Shown: positions 8,785 to 18,261 of the stretch, one piece after another
Numbering within the stretch: position 1 is the stretch's first letter
Layout of the letters: every line of letters starts with the position of its first letter
Source: Longimicrobium sp.
GTDB lineage: Bacteria; Gemmatimonadota; Gemmatimonadetes; Longimicrobiales; Longimicrobiaceae
Direction of reading: 5' to 3'
Assembly (NCBI RefSeq): GCF_036388275.1
Contig: NZ_DASVSF010000102.1
Coordinates: forward strand, 42,558 to 106,557
Length of the DNA: 64,000 nt
Program-made: the position numbers and the translations under genes
The notes under the pieces: model-generated
The model's database searches: none
Told to the model about the DNA's origin: nothing
What the model saw: the letters and a program-made list of their open reading frames with translations, nothing else

Positions 8785-9240
8785 ATGCCCAAGTTCAGGC
8801 GGACCGACCGCATCAACGAGCAGCTGAAGCAGGAGATTTCGCTGCTGATCCGCGACCAGGTGCGCGACCCGCGGGTGGGGCTCGCCACCATCACGGCCGT
8901 GCAGACCTCGCCCGAGCTGGACCACGCCAAGGTGTACATCACCGCCCTGGGCGACGAGGCCGAGCGCGAGGAGATCCTCGTCGGGCTGCGCAGCGCGGCG
9001 CCCTTCATCCGCCGCGAGCTGGGCAAGAGCCTGCAGATGCGCCGCATCCCGGAGCTTCACTTCGAGATCGACCGCGTGCTGGCCGAGGCCATGCGGATCG
9101 AGCAGCTGCTTCGCGAGGCGCTTCCCTACGACGCCTCCGCGTCCGCAGCCGCGGATGAGGACGCGGCCGATGCCGTCGAAGAGTCGGCCGAGGAGCAGGC
9201 CGCGGCTGGCGATCAGGCCGAGGGCGAGGGCCGGGAGTGA
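8785..9240 (+). CDS. rbfA: Ribosome-binding factor A
   Basis: RbfA is a KH-like protein that binds the 30S subunit near 16S rRNA helix 1 during maturation. The 151-residue product has the family N terminus (RTDRINEQLKQEISLLI), the RDPRVGLATITAV strand, and RRELGKSLQMRRIPELHF. An acidic Ala/Glu-rich tail (about 125-151) extends beyond the normal domain. The open frame continues upstream into the palindrome, but ATG 8785, shortly after a CCGGAGG ribosome-binding site, gives the expected N terminus. Its stop overlaps the GTG of truB by 4 bases. Confidence 0.95.
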   Translation: MPKFRRTDRINEQLKQEISLLIRDQVRDPRVGLATITAVQTSPELDHAKVYITALGDEAEREEILVGLRSAAPFIRRELGKSLQMRRIPELHFEIDRVLAEAMRIEQLLREALPYDASASAAADEDAADAVEESAEEQAAAGDQAEGEGRE

Positions 9241-10115
9241 ACGGTGTTCTTCCGGTAGACAAGCCCGTCGGGCCCACCTCGCACGACGTGGTGGGCGCGG
9301 TTCGCCGCGCGCTGAGGATCAAGCAGGTGGGGCACACGGGAACGCTGGATCCCTTCGCCTCCGGCCTGCTGCTGGTCTGCATCGGCCCGGCGACGCGGCT
9401 GGCGGAGTACATCACGCCGCTGCCTAAGACCTATCTCGCTACGATGCGCCTGGGCGAGGCGACCGACACGGATGACCACACGGGAACGGTCGTTTCGTCG
9501 TCCGAGTCGTGGCGCGACGTGTCCGCCGAGGCCATCGAGGCGGCGCTGATGGCGCAGGTGGGCGAAATCGACCAGGTGCCGCCGGCGTACTCCGCCAAGA
9601 AGGTGGCGGGCGAGCGGATGTACGACGTGGCGCGGCGGGGCGGGGAGGTAGACCTTCCGCCCGTGCGCGTCACCATCCATTCGCTCCAGGTCGTCTCCAT
9701 CGACCTTCCTGATGTCGTCTTTGAAGTGGAGTGCGGCAGCGGCACGTACATCCGCGCCATCGCGCGCGACGTAGGGCGCGCGCTCGGCGTGGGCGGCCAC
9801 CTGCGTGAGCTGCGCCGCACCCGCATCGGCGCGCACGACGTCGCCCGCGCCGTGCCCGTCGACCAGCTCGGTGATGAAGCGCTCGTCGCCTCCGCGCTGA
9901 TCGCTCCCGCGGGCGCGGTCTCGCACCTCGCGCACGGGCGCGTGGACGAGCGCGGCGTGGCGGACCTGGGCTTTGGCCGCGCGGTCGCCGTCGACGCGGA
10001 GATTGCGGATGGTGAGACGGTCGCGGTCCTCGCTCCGGACGGCGGGCTGCTGGCCATCGGCGAGGCGGCGGGCGGGCGGGTAAGGCCGCGCAAGGTGTTC
10101 GCGGCGGGCGCGTGA
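9237..10115 (+). CDS. truB: tRNA pseudouridine(55) synthase TruB
   Basis: TruB converts U55 of tRNA to pseudouridine in the T loop. The 292-residue protein has the PVDKPVGPTSHDVV motif at the N terminus and the catalytic motif GHTGTLDPFASG with the nucleophilic Asp at residue 38. IDQVPPAYSAKKVAGERMYD and GSGTYIRAIARDVG are also family hallmarks. Start is GTG 9237, overlapping the rbfA stop. The gene order rbfA-truB-ribF is common. The C-terminal 60 residues are more divergent, as usual for the PUA-like part. Confidence 0.95.
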   Translation: MNGVLPVDKPVGPTSHDVVGAVRRALRIKQVGHTGTLDPFASGLLLVCIGPATRLAEYITPLPKTYLATMRLGEATDTDDHTGTVVSSSESWRDVSAEAIEAALMAQVGEIDQVPPAYSAKKVAGERMYDVARRGGEVDLPPVRVTIHSLQVVSIDLPDVVFEVECGSGTYIRAIARDVGRALGVGGHLRELRRTRIGAHDVARAVPVDQLGDEALVASALIAPAGAVSHLAHGRVDERGVADLGFGRAVAVDAEIADGETVAVLAPDGGLLAIGEAAGGRVRPRKVFAAGA

Positions 10116-11083
10116 CCATGCGGTCCACGGGCCTGGCCCCGTTCGCCATCGACCCCGCGTTGCCCCCCGCGCTGCCGCGCGACGGGCCGCCGGCCATCGT
10201 CACCGTGGGCACCTTCGACGGCGTGCACCGCGGGCATTGGGAGGTGCTCCAGGAAATCTGCCGCCGCGCTCGTGCCACCGGCGGACGCAGCATCCTGGTG
10301 ACGTTCCATCCGCATCCCCTGCGCGTCGTCCGTCCCGAGCACGCCCCGCCCCTGCTGACCACCCTGGCCGAAAAGCGCGAGGTGCTGGCTGAGTCGGGGC
10401 TGGAGTACGTGGTGTTCCTCCCCTTTACGCGGACACTGCAGCACTACCCGGCGCGCCGGTTCGTGGAAGAGATCCTGATCGGGCGCATCGGGATGAACGA
10501 GCTGGTGATCGGGTACGACCACGGGTTCGGCAAGGACCGCGAGGGGGGCGTCGACACGCTGCGTGAGATCGGCCGCGAGATGGGGTTCGACGTGGACGTG
10601 GTGGATGCGTTCGAGGCGGCGGGTGGGGCGGTGTCGTCCAGCCGCATCCGGGGCCTGCTGGGCGAGGGGCGGACGGACGAGGCCGCGGCGCTGCTCGGGC
10701 GGCCGTACACGCTGTCGGGCGTGGTGGTGCGGGGCGAGCGGAAGGGGCGCGAGCTGGGGTTTCCCACGGCCAACATCCAATTGGGCGACGCGGAGAAGAT
10801 GCTGCCCAAGGAGGGCGTCTACGCGGCGTACGGCCGCGTGCGCGGCGAGCGCATCCCGGGCCTTCTGCACCTGGGCCCTCGTCCGACGTTCCCCGGCTTC
10901 TCTCCGACGATCGAGCTGCACCTGCTGGATTGGAGCGGCGACATCTACGGCGACCACGTCCGCGTGGAGGTGATGGGCCGCATCCGCGACATCCTCCCGT
11001 TCCCCTCCCTCGAAGCGTTGGTCGAAGCCATACAGGGCGACGAGCGCGCCGGCCGCGCGATGCTAGGCTTAGCGGCGCGGTAG
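10112..11083 (+). CDS. ribF: Bifunctional riboflavin kinase / FAD synthetase RibF
   Basis: RibF phosphorylates riboflavin to FMN and adenylylates FMN to FAD. In the 323-residue protein the N-terminal nucleotidyltransferase domain carries VGTFDGVHRGHW (HxGH-type motif) and VIGYDHGFGKDREG, with the SSSRIR segment near residue 175. The C-terminal flavokinase domain has GRELGFPTANIQ, EGVYAAYGRV and IELHLLDWSGDIYG. GTG 10112 overlaps the truB stop; ATG 10118 is an alternative start two codons later. Last gene of the long operon. Confidence 0.95.
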   Translation: MTMRSTGLAPFAIDPALPPALPRDGPPAIVTVGTFDGVHRGHWEVLQEICRRARATGGRSILVTFHPHPLRVVRPEHAPPLLTTLAEKREVLAESGLEYVVFLPFTRTLQHYPARRFVEEILIGRIGMNELVIGYDHGFGKDREGGVDTLREIGREMGFDVDVVDAFEAAGGAVSSSRIRGLLGEGRTDEAAALLGRPYTLSGVVVRGERKGRELGFPTANIQLGDAEKMLPKEGVYAAYGRVRGERIPGLLHLGPRPTFPGFSPTIELHLLDWSGDIYGDHVRVEVMGRIRDILPFPSLEALVEAIQGDERAGRAMLGLAAR

Positions 11084-11094
11084 TCGGCCGAACC

Positions 11095-11298
11095 CTATCG
11101 CGATTCGGGCTGACGTGCCGCAGTGCTGCCCGGGTCGGAAGGAGAGGGCAATCCGAGTTCTGCGTGCAGCTCCAGTGCCTTCGCGCGGTAGAACTGAGCC
11201 CGCTCTTCCGGGGTGGCATCCTTCAGTTGCTCATGATGTGCGTCGCGGATGCCACGCGTAAACGCGACCGCATCAAACGCCTTGATCGTCTGCTTCAT
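11095..11298 (-). CDS. Small hypothetical protein (67 aa)
   Basis: A minus-strand gene convergent with ribF. ATG at 11298 is preceded by a good ribosome-binding site (GAGGTGAT, about 5 bases away). The product is charged and helical (MKQTIKAFDAVAFTRGIR, then DATPEERAQFYRAKALELHAELG) with a polar tail. I recall similar small proteins from Longimicrobium-type genomes but no function. The frame stays open upstream to 11406, where it runs into the 77-bp repeat, so a longer start is possible but unlikely. Confidence 0.6.
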   Translation of the reverse strand: MKQTIKAFDAVAFTRGIRDAHHEQLKDATPEERAQFYRAKALELHAELGLPSPSDPGSTAARQPESR

Positions 11299-11332
11299 AA
11301 CGATCACCTCACGGGCGGGTAGCCAGCCTGCA

Positions 11333-11409
11333 CTGTCATCCCGATGGAGCGACCTCAAGAATTCTGTCGTAACGGCATACTGCGCAGCGACTGAGGGATC
11401 CGCCACACA
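11333..11409 (-). repeat. 77-bp interspersed repeat, copy 1 (inverted)
   Basis: Read on the minus strand this starts with TGTGTGGCGGATCCCTCAGT and ends with GCTCCATCGGGATGACAG. A 77-bp copy in opposite orientation lies at 11514-11590. The ends are identical between copies while the central ~33 bp differ, so the two copies are an old inverted pair or independent insertions of a small non-autonomous element. Confidence 0.75.
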
Positions 11410-11513
11410 CTACGCGGCACGCGCCAGGGCAGCGGCCGAGCCGAATCCAGCTCCCTCGGTGGAAGGACGAAACCGGAATGGCGAATCTTCGTGGTATACG
11501 GCGCTACGACAAA

Positions 11514-11590
11514 TGTGTGGCGGATCCCTCAGTCGCTGCCGTCCGCGTCGTACGGGAGGGTTCGGCTTGGCCGCTCCATCGGGATGACAG
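11514..11590 (+). repeat. 77-bp interspersed repeat, copy 2
   Basis: Same conserved ends as copy 1 (26 bp on the left, 18 bp on the right), exactly equal in length, opposite orientation, with a 104-bp spacer. No gene is seen in the spacer or in the copies. The remainder of 11299-11748 holds the upstream region of the small minus-strand gene and the rpsO promoter region. Confidence 0.75.
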
Positions 11591-11628
11591 CACGAAGCTC
11601 GTACTGGTGCGAACGCCAGGATCCCGGG

Positions 11629-11656
11629 TTGCCCCAATCCGTCCGCTTCGTTAGAT
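11629..11656 (+). promoter_or_regulatory. Candidate promoter of rpsO
   Basis: TTGCCC, 16 bp, TTAGAT. A second, weaker possibility lies just downstream (TTGTTG, 18 bp, TCTGAT). Either would give a leader of roughly 50-90 nt before the rpsO ribosome-binding site CAGGAGG. Confidence 0.35.
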
Positions 11657-11748
11657 TCCTGGGCTTGTTGTTGATCCGCTCGGACGAATGATCTGATTGG
11701 ATCGGCTGACTTCCCGACCAGCATCGACTCTTCAGGAGGCTCCGATCG

Positions 11749-12018
11749 ATGGCACTCACGGCTGAAAACCGCGACGAAATCGTCAAGAAGTACCAGCTGC
11801 ACGAGAACGACCGTGGCAGCACCAAGGTTCAGATCGCGCTGCTCACCGCGCGCATCAACGACCTGACCGGGCACTTTCGCGCCCACAAGAAGGACCATCA
11901 CAGCCGCCAGGGGCTGCTGAAGATGGTGGGCCAGCGCCGCAGCCTGCTCGACTACCTGCGCCGCAACGACCTGGACGCCTACCGCGCGCTGATCGCGGAC
12001 CTGGGGCTGCGCCACTGA
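11749..12018 (+). CDS. rpsO: 30S ribosomal protein S15
   Basis: S15 is a primary 16S rRNA-binding protein of the small subunit platform. The 89-residue length is exactly standard. Conserved segments include STKVQIALLTARINDLTGHF and HKKDHHSRQGLLKMVGQRR, then LLDYLRRNDLDAYRALIADLGLR. ATG 11749 follows a strong GGAGG ribosome-binding site. The gene lies upstream of pnp, the usual order, with a strong hairpin between them. Confidence 0.98.
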   Translation: MALTAENRDEIVKKYQLHENDRGSTKVQIALLTARINDLTGHFRAHKKDHHSRQGLLKMVGQRRSLLDYLRRNDLDAYRALIADLGLRH

Positions 12019-12126
12019 TCGGCACGGCGGTGGGCCCGCGGCGGGAACACGGGGTGGCGCACACGCGCCGTCCCGGCCTGAACGTGCGTCCCCGCCTGGT
12101 GGAACGCACGGAATACTAGAAGGAAA

Positions 12127-12172
12127 CACGCCGGCCGCACGGGCCAGTTCCGTGCGGCCGGCGTGCGTTTTT
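12127..12172 (+). terminator. rpsO-pnp intercistronic terminator hairpin
   Basis: A 16-bp perfect stem (CACGCCGGCCGCACGG with its complement, 12127-12142 and 12150-12165) around a 7-nt loop, then CG and five T residues. It can terminate rpsO transcription. In enterobacteria a hairpin in this position is also the site of RNase III/PNPase autoregulation; whether that holds here is unknown. Confidence 0.85.
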
Positions 12173-12277
12173 GCACAGCGGCGACGAAGTGAACATCAAA
12201 GCGACCGGGCCCCGCCTGCGGGGGAGTGGCGTCCGGAGTGCGGCTTCCCCCGAGCAATCAAACAGGAAAAAGACCCA

Positions 12278-14425
12278 ATGGCAAAGCTGGAAAGACAGTT
12301 CGCGGGCCGTCCCCTGATCATCGAGACGGGCAAGATGGCCCGGCAGGCAGACGGCTCGTGCACGGTGCAGTTCGGCGAGACGATGGTGCTGTGCACGGCG
12401 GTGGCCCAGGACAAGCCCACCCACCTTTCGTTCTTCCCGCTCACCATCGAGTACCGCGAGCGCACCTACGCGGCCGGCAAGATCCCGGGCGGCTTCATCA
12501 AGCGCGAGGGGCGCCCCTCCGACAAGGAAATCTTGTCGGCGCGCCTGATCGACCGCCCCCTGCGCCCGCTGTTCCCCGACGGGTTCGCCAACGAGACGCA
12601 GGTCTTCATCTACGTGGTCTCGGCCGACCAGGAGAACGACGCGGACGTGGTTGCGCTCACCGGCGCCTCGCTGGCGCTGAACATGAGCCGCATTCCGTTC
12701 GCCGAGCCGGTGGCCGCGGTGCGCATCGGCCGCATCCAGGGCCAGTGGGTGCTGAACCCCACCTTCGCCCAGCTGGAGTACTCGGACCTCGACGTGATCG
12801 TCGCGGGGAGCGAGGACGCCATCCAGATGGTCGAGGGTGGCGCGCTGGAAGTGCCGGAAGAGGAGATCGCCGAGGGGCTGGTGGTGGCGCACGCCGCCAT
12901 CAAGGAGCTGATCGGCATCCAGAAGGAAGTGCTGGCGGCCATGGAAGTGCCCGCCAAGATGGAATGGACGCCCCGCGCTGTGGACGCGGCCATCCGCGAG
13001 CGCGTGGAGAGCGCCGCCGGCGACCGTGTGGCCGAGGCGCTGAAGGTGCCCGGCAAGCACGAGCGCGCCGACGCCCTCAAGGCCATCCGCACCGAGATTT
13101 CGGCCGCGCTGGCCGAGGAGTTCCCGGACAGCGACAAGGACGTGGGCGACGTGCTCAAGGACCTCGAGAAGCGCGGGACGCGCGAGATGATCCTGAGCAC
13201 CGGCACCCGCTCCGACGGCCGAGGCCTGGACGAGGTGCGTCCGATCAGCGTGGACGTGGGCGTGCTGCCGCGCGCGCACGGCTCGGCGCTGTTCACCCGC
13301 GGGCAGACGCAGGCGCTGGGCGTGGCCACGCTGGGCACGCAGGGCGACGAGCAGGCGTACGACACGGTGGACTTCGCCACGCAGCAGAAGAAGTCGTTCA
13401 TGCTGCACTACAACTTCCCCCCGTTCAGCACGGGCGAGGTGAAGCCCATGCGCGGCACCAGCCGCCGCGAGGTCGGGCACGGCGCCCTGGCCGAGCGGGC
13501 GCTGGAGGCCATGCTGCCGCCGTTCGACGAGTTCCCGTACACCATCCGCGTCGTGAGCGACGTGCTGGAAAGCAACGGCTCGTCGTCGATGGCCAGCGTG
13601 TGCGCGGCGTCGCTGTCGCTGATGGATGCCGGCGTGCCCATGCGTGCGGCCGTGGCCGGCGTGGCCATGGGGCTGATTGCCGAGGGCGACCGGGTGGCGG
13701 TGCTCACCGACATCCTGGGCTCCGAGGACGCCCTGGGCGACATGGACTTCAAGGTGGCGGGCACCCGTGACGGCGTGACCTCCATCCAGATGGACATCAA
13801 GATCGAGGGGTTGACCATCGAGCTGATGCGCGAGGCGCTGCAGAAGGCCAACCGCGCGCGGATGCACATCCTCGACGAGATGGAGAAGGTGCTGAACGTG
13901 CCGCGCACCGAGCTGTCGCAGTACGCGCCGCGCATCATCACCATCAAGATCGACCCGGCCAAGATCGGCGAGATCATCGGGCCCAAGGGCAAGACGATCC
14001 GCGGCATCCAGGAGGCCACCGGCGCCACCATCAACATCGACGACGACGGCACCATCACCATCGCGTCGGTGAGCGGCGAGGGCGGCGAGCGCGCCCGCAG
14101 GATCATCGCCGGGATGACGGAAGAGGCCGAGGTGGGCCGCATCTACGAGGGCCAGGTGAAGAGCACCACCACCTTCGGCGCCTTCGTCGAGATCATGCCG
14201 GGTACCGAGGGGCTGCTCCACATCTCCGAGCTGCAGGCCGGCCGGGTGGAGAAGACCGAGGACGTGGTGAAGAAGGGCGACATGGTGCAGGTGAAGCTCC
14301 TCTCCATCGACGAGAAGGGCCGCCTTCGCCTGTCGCGCAAGGCCGCGCTGGCCGAGCTGGCCACTGGCGACGGCGCCAGCGGCGCCGCCGCCACCGGCGC
14401 CCCGGCAGCGGGCGGAGCCGCGTAA
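12278..14425 (+). CDS. pnp: Polyribonucleotide nucleotidyltransferase (PNPase)
   Basis: PNPase degrades RNA phosphorolytically from the 3' end and is a degradosome component. The 715-residue protein has two RNase PH-like domains (first with AGKIPGGFIKREGRPSDKE; second with RSDGRGLDEVRPI, RGQTQALGVATLG and RREVGHGALAERAL). The KH domain has IGPKGKTIRGIQE and the C-terminal S1 domain VKSTTTFGAFVEIMPGTEGL. The start is ATG 12278, giving MAKLERQFAGRPL. A short Ala/Gly tail ends the protein. Length is standard. Confidence 0.97.
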   Translation: MAKLERQFAGRPLIIETGKMARQADGSCTVQFGETMVLCTAVAQDKPTHLSFFPLTIEYRERTYAAGKIPGGFIKREGRPSDKEILSARLIDRPLRPLFPDGFANETQVFIYVVSADQENDADVVALTGASLALNMSRIPFAEPVAAVRIGRIQGQWVLNPTFAQLEYSDLDVIVAGSEDAIQMVEGGALEVPEEEIAEGLVVAHAAIKELIGIQKEVLAAMEVPAKMEWTPRAVDAAIRERVESAAGDRVAEALKVPGKHERADALKAIRTEISAALAEEFPDSDKDVGDVLKDLEKRGTREMILSTGTRSDGRGLDEVRPISVDVGVLPRAHGSALFTRGQTQALGVATLGTQGDEQAYDTVDFATQQKKSFMLHYNFPPFSTGEVKPMRGTSRREVGHGALAERALEAMLPPFDEFPYTIRVVSDVLESNGSSSMASVCAASLSLMDAGVPMRAAVAGVAMGLIAEGDRVAVLTDILGSEDALGDMDFKVAGTRDGVTSIQMDIKIEGLTIELMREALQKANRARMHILDEMEKVLNVPRTELSQYAPRIITIKIDPAKIGEIIGPKGKTIRGIQEATGATINIDDDGTITIASVSGEGGERARRIIAGMTEEAEVGRIYEGQVKSTTTFGAFVEIMPGTEGLLHISELQAGRVEKTEDVVKKGDMVQVKLLSIDEKGRLRLSRKAALAELATGDGASGAAATGAPAAGGAA

Positions 14426-14451
14426 GCGACTTCCCCGCGGCAAGGTGTGAC

Positions 14452-14484
14452 GAAGCCCCCGCCGGTTCGCCGGGCGGGGGCTTC
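14452..14484 (+). terminator. Terminator hairpin after pnp
   Basis: GAAGCCCCCGCC pairs perfectly with GGCGGGGGCTTC around a 9-nt loop, 27 bases after the pnp stop codon. It lacks a long T-tract, so termination may be partly factor-dependent. Confidence 0.6.
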
Positions 14485-14553
14485 GTGCGTAAGTGCGTGA
14501 TGGGAACGTGCTGGCTGGGGATGGAGAGTTTGGACGGGCGTCGGCGCGTGCCT

Positions 14554-14607
14554 CGGGCGCCCCCCATCCCCAACCCTTCCCCCGCAAACTGCCGCGGGGG
14601 AAGGGCG
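14554..14607. repeat. Palindromic interspersed repeat, type 1 (copy A)
   Basis: A 39-bp stretch beginning CGGGCGCCCCCCATCCCCAA is identical to 21754-21792, and both copies end in a hairpin (CCCTTCCCCCGC...GCGGGGGAAGGG). The 456 bases between pnp and the sigma factor gene (14427-14882) contain no convincing gene: they hold the terminator, this repeat and the type 2 repeat at 14685-14750. Confidence 0.75.
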
Positions 14608-14684
14608 CCAGTGCCGGGCGCTTCGAGGAGGGTGGGTGGTCGGCTGGCTTTGCTCACAGGCGCTGGAGAGGTTCGATCTGCTCC

Positions 14685-14750
14685 GGCGCATGCCTCGGCT
14701 GCCCTCTCCCCCCGGCCCCCTCTCCCGCAAGCGGGAGAGGGGGAGAATTC
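14685..14750 (-). repeat. Palindromic interspersed repeat, type 2 (copy A, inverted)
   Basis: A GCATGC sequence, then CCCTCTCCC, GGCC, CTCTCCC with a short loop, the complementary GGGAGAG, and GAATTC. The same layout in reverse order occurs at 21842-21895 (GAATTC, stem, GGCC, GAGAGG, GCATGC), with two further degenerate copies after it. Confidence 0.7.
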
Positions 14751-14882
14751 GCTTGCATCTCGGCTGGCCCCCAGCACTCGACTGCGCCTGCAGTCCGCGC
14801 AGGCGGACTTTGTGATTTTCCAGCTGCGGTTTGAACCGCCCGACCCAGAGCCGGGCATGGGCGGGTTCGCTCGGTCCGCGCC

Positions 14883-15422
14883 TCAGATCTTATCTCTTAG
14901 CATCTCCTGCAACGCCTCGCGGGCTCGCATCACCCGCATCTTCAGTGCGCTGATGCCGGTGTCGAGCATGTCGGCCATCTCCTCGTATGAGCGGCCTTCC
15001 ACATGCTTCAGGAGGAAGGCCTCGCGCTGGGCTTCGGGAAGCCGGGCGAGCGCGGCCGAGACCACCTGGCCCAGCTCGGTGCTTTCCAGCGTGCGGAGGG
15101 GGTCGTCGGAGGCGGGGGCGGCGTGGGCGTCGTCCACCAGGGGCACGTCGCGGCGGCGGCGGCTCTTCAGCCAGTCCTTGCAGCGGTTGCGCAGGATGCG
15201 GAAGAGCCACGCCGCGAACCGGTCGGGGTCGCAGGTGCCCAGCCGCGTGTAGGCCTTGACCAGTGAGTCCTGCACCAGGTCGGCCGCGGCGTCGGCGTCG
15301 CCCACCATCCCTAAGGCGTGACGGAACAGCGATTCCTGGTACCGCCGCACCAGGACCTCGTAGGTGGGCGTGTGGCCGCCCAACACCCGCTGAACCAGCT
15401 CCGCGTCGCTCGCCGCCTCCAC
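14883..15422 (-). CDS. ECF-type RNA polymerase sigma factor
   Basis: Extracytoplasmic-function sigma factor. Region 2 is recognisable (YEVLVRRYQESLFRHALG, then DLVQDSLVKAYTRL and FAAWLFRILRNRCKDWLKSR), as is the C-terminal region 4 helix-turn-helix (LARLPEAQREAFLLKHVEG, YEEMADMLDTGISALKMRV). With GTG 15422 the product has 179 residues, the family norm. The frame is open to 15629 (TTG 15509 and GTG 15629 are alternatives), but those would overlap the divergent gltA promoter. No clear ribosome-binding site supports any choice. No anti-sigma gene is adjacent, so its control is not evident. Confidence 0.88.
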   Translation of the reverse strand: MEAASDAELVQRVLGGHTPTYEVLVRRYQESLFRHALGMVGDADAAADLVQDSLVKAYTRLGTCDPDRFAAWLFRILRNRCKDWLKSRRRRDVPLVDDAHAAPASDDPLRTLESTELGQVVSAALARLPEAQREAFLLKHVEGRSYEEMADMLDTGISALKMRVMRAREALQEMLRDKI

Positions 15423-15527
15423 CGCCGCCCGTGGTTCGCCCGTGTGCTGGATGGCCGCCGCTCCGGCCGCCGGAGAAGCGCGTGCGTGCCCCGCCCGTGC
15501 ACTCCGCAACCCGCACGCCGCGGCGGC

Positions 15528-15556
15528 TTGCGGGCGTCGCAGGCCGTTGCTATGTT
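15528..15556 (+). promoter_or_regulatory. Candidate promoter of gltA
   Basis: TTGCGG, 17 bp, TATGTT in the divergent space between the sigma factor gene and gltA. Predicted initiation near 15563 leaves a leader of about 90 nt. Confidence 0.5.
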
Positions 15557-15654
15557 GGCGCTTCCGTTGGCCCGGACCGTGCTGCGAGGCACGCCATTCG
15601 TTCCGGCGGCGGAGCCGGAAAGTCGTCACGGAATCGCGTTACGAGAAAGCTGAA

Positions 15655-16788
15655 ATGGCTGCCAAGGGTCTCGAGGGGGTCGTCGTCGCACAGTCTCGGC
15701 TGAGCGACATCAACGGCGAAGTGGGAGAGCTGATCTACGCGGGGTACGACATCGACGACCTCGCCCGCAATTCCACCTTCGAGGAGGTGTGCTACCTCCT
15801 GTGGAACGGCGAGCTCCCCAACCAGCAGCAGCTGGAGGAGTTCCGCGCCCAGATGGAGCCGCAGTACGTGCTGCGCCCCGAGGTGCTGGAGATGATCCGC
15901 AACTATCCCAAGGACGCCGACCCCATGGCCGCCGTGCGCACGGCCGTGTCGGCGCTGGGGATGTTCGATGCCGACGCCGACGACATCTCGCCCGAGTCGG
16001 TGCGCCGCAAGGCGATGTTCCTCACCGCGCAGACGCCCTCCATCGTGGCCGCGTTCGACCGCGTCCGCAACGGCAAGGAGCCGCTGCAGCCCAAGCCGGG
16101 GCTGAGCTTCGCGGGCAACTTCCTGTACATGCTGAACGGCGAAGAGGCCAACGACACCCGCTGCCGCACCATGGACGTGGCGCTGGTGCTGCACGCCGAG
16201 CACGGCATGAACGCCAGCACCTTCGCCGCGCGCGTCACGGCGGGCACGCTGTCGGACGTGTACAGCGCCGTCACCTCGGCCATCGGCACCCTGAAGGGGC
16301 CCAGCCACGGCGGCGCCAACGTCGAGGTGATGAACATGCTGCGCGAGATCGACGAGAGCGGCCAGGACCCCCAGGAGTGGGTGCAGAACGCCCTGTCGAG
16401 CGGCAAGAAGGTCATGGGCTTCGGCCACCGCGTGTACAAGGCCACCGACCCGCGCGCCACCGTGCTGCGCGAGCTGGCCGACAAGATCATGGCCGAGGCG
16501 GGCGAAACCCGGTGGCTGGACCTTTCCGACCGCATCCGCGCCGTCATGGCCGAGGAGATGGAGCGGAAGGGCAAGAAGATCTACCCCAACGTCGACTTCT
16601 TCTCGGCGTCGGTGTACACCACGCTGGGCATCGGGATGGACCTGTTCACGGCCGTGTTCGCCATCGCCCGCATGCCTGGGTGGACGGCGCACCTGATGGA
16701 GCAGTACGTCGACAACCGGCTGATCCGGCCGGGGAGCGACTACATCGGCCCGCGCGACCTGAAGGTGCGCCCGATTTCGGAGCGCTGA
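15655..16788 (+). CDS. gltA: Citrate synthase
   Basis: Condenses acetyl-CoA and oxaloacetate to citrate, the first step of the citrate cycle. The 377-residue product is of the short, dimer-type class common outside enterobacteria. Catalytic segments are GPSHGGANVEVMNML (His), MGFGHRVYKATDPRA (His) and YPNVDFFSASVY (Asp). The C terminus ends IRPGSDYIGP-type, typical of the family. The frame is open far upstream; ATG 15655, preceded by a weak GAGAAAG, gives the expected MAAKGLEGVVVAQSRLSDING-type start. It is followed by a strong terminator and then icd. Confidence 0.96.
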   Translation: MAAKGLEGVVVAQSRLSDINGEVGELIYAGYDIDDLARNSTFEEVCYLLWNGELPNQQQLEEFRAQMEPQYVLRPEVLEMIRNYPKDADPMAAVRTAVSALGMFDADADDISPESVRRKAMFLTAQTPSIVAAFDRVRNGKEPLQPKPGLSFAGNFLYMLNGEEANDTRCRTMDVALVLHAEHGMNASTFAARVTAGTLSDVYSAVTSAIGTLKGPSHGGANVEVMNMLREIDESGQDPQEWVQNALSSGKKVMGFGHRVYKATDPRATVLRELADKIMAEAGETRWLDLSDRIRAVMAEEMERKGKKIYPNVDFFSASVYTTLGIGMDLFTAVFAIARMPGWTAHLMEQYVDNRLIRPGSDYIGPRDLKVRPISER

Positions 16789-16809
16789 CGGGCGGCGCGA
16801 TTCGCGCTT

Positions 16810-16854
16810 CCGGGGCGCGGCGGGCTCCCCGCCGCGCCCCGGTTTTCGTTTTTT
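16810..16854 (+). terminator. Terminator after gltA
   Basis: Perfect 14-bp GC stem (CCGGGGCGCGGCGG, 16810-16823, with 16829-16842), 5-nt loop, then a T-rich run TTTTCGTTTTTT. One of the clearest intrinsic terminators in the window. Confidence 0.9.
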
Positions 16855-16888
16855 GGCACCATTCACCTCCACTGACGCAGATACAGCA

Positions 16889-18145
<1,257 letters not shown>

Positions 18146-18156
18146 GGGCAGTGCCG

Positions 18157-18208
18157 AGTACAGAGTGCCAAGTACCAGGGAAAGACCCGGTACTTGGCAC
18201 TTTGTACT
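18157..18208. repeat. Inverted repeat/hairpin between icd and pepA
   Basis: GTGCCAAGTACC (18165-18176) and its exact complement (18189-18200) form the inner stem, with AGTACA/TGTACT extending it outside. Related words (ACTTGGAACTTGGTACTT) follow to about 18222. It may terminate icd or be a copy of a dispersed element with the AGTACC word. Confidence 0.65.
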
Positions 18209-18261
18209 TGGAACTTGGTACTTCGTCGCACAGACTTTTTTTCATCACCGGACCCGTGCCC

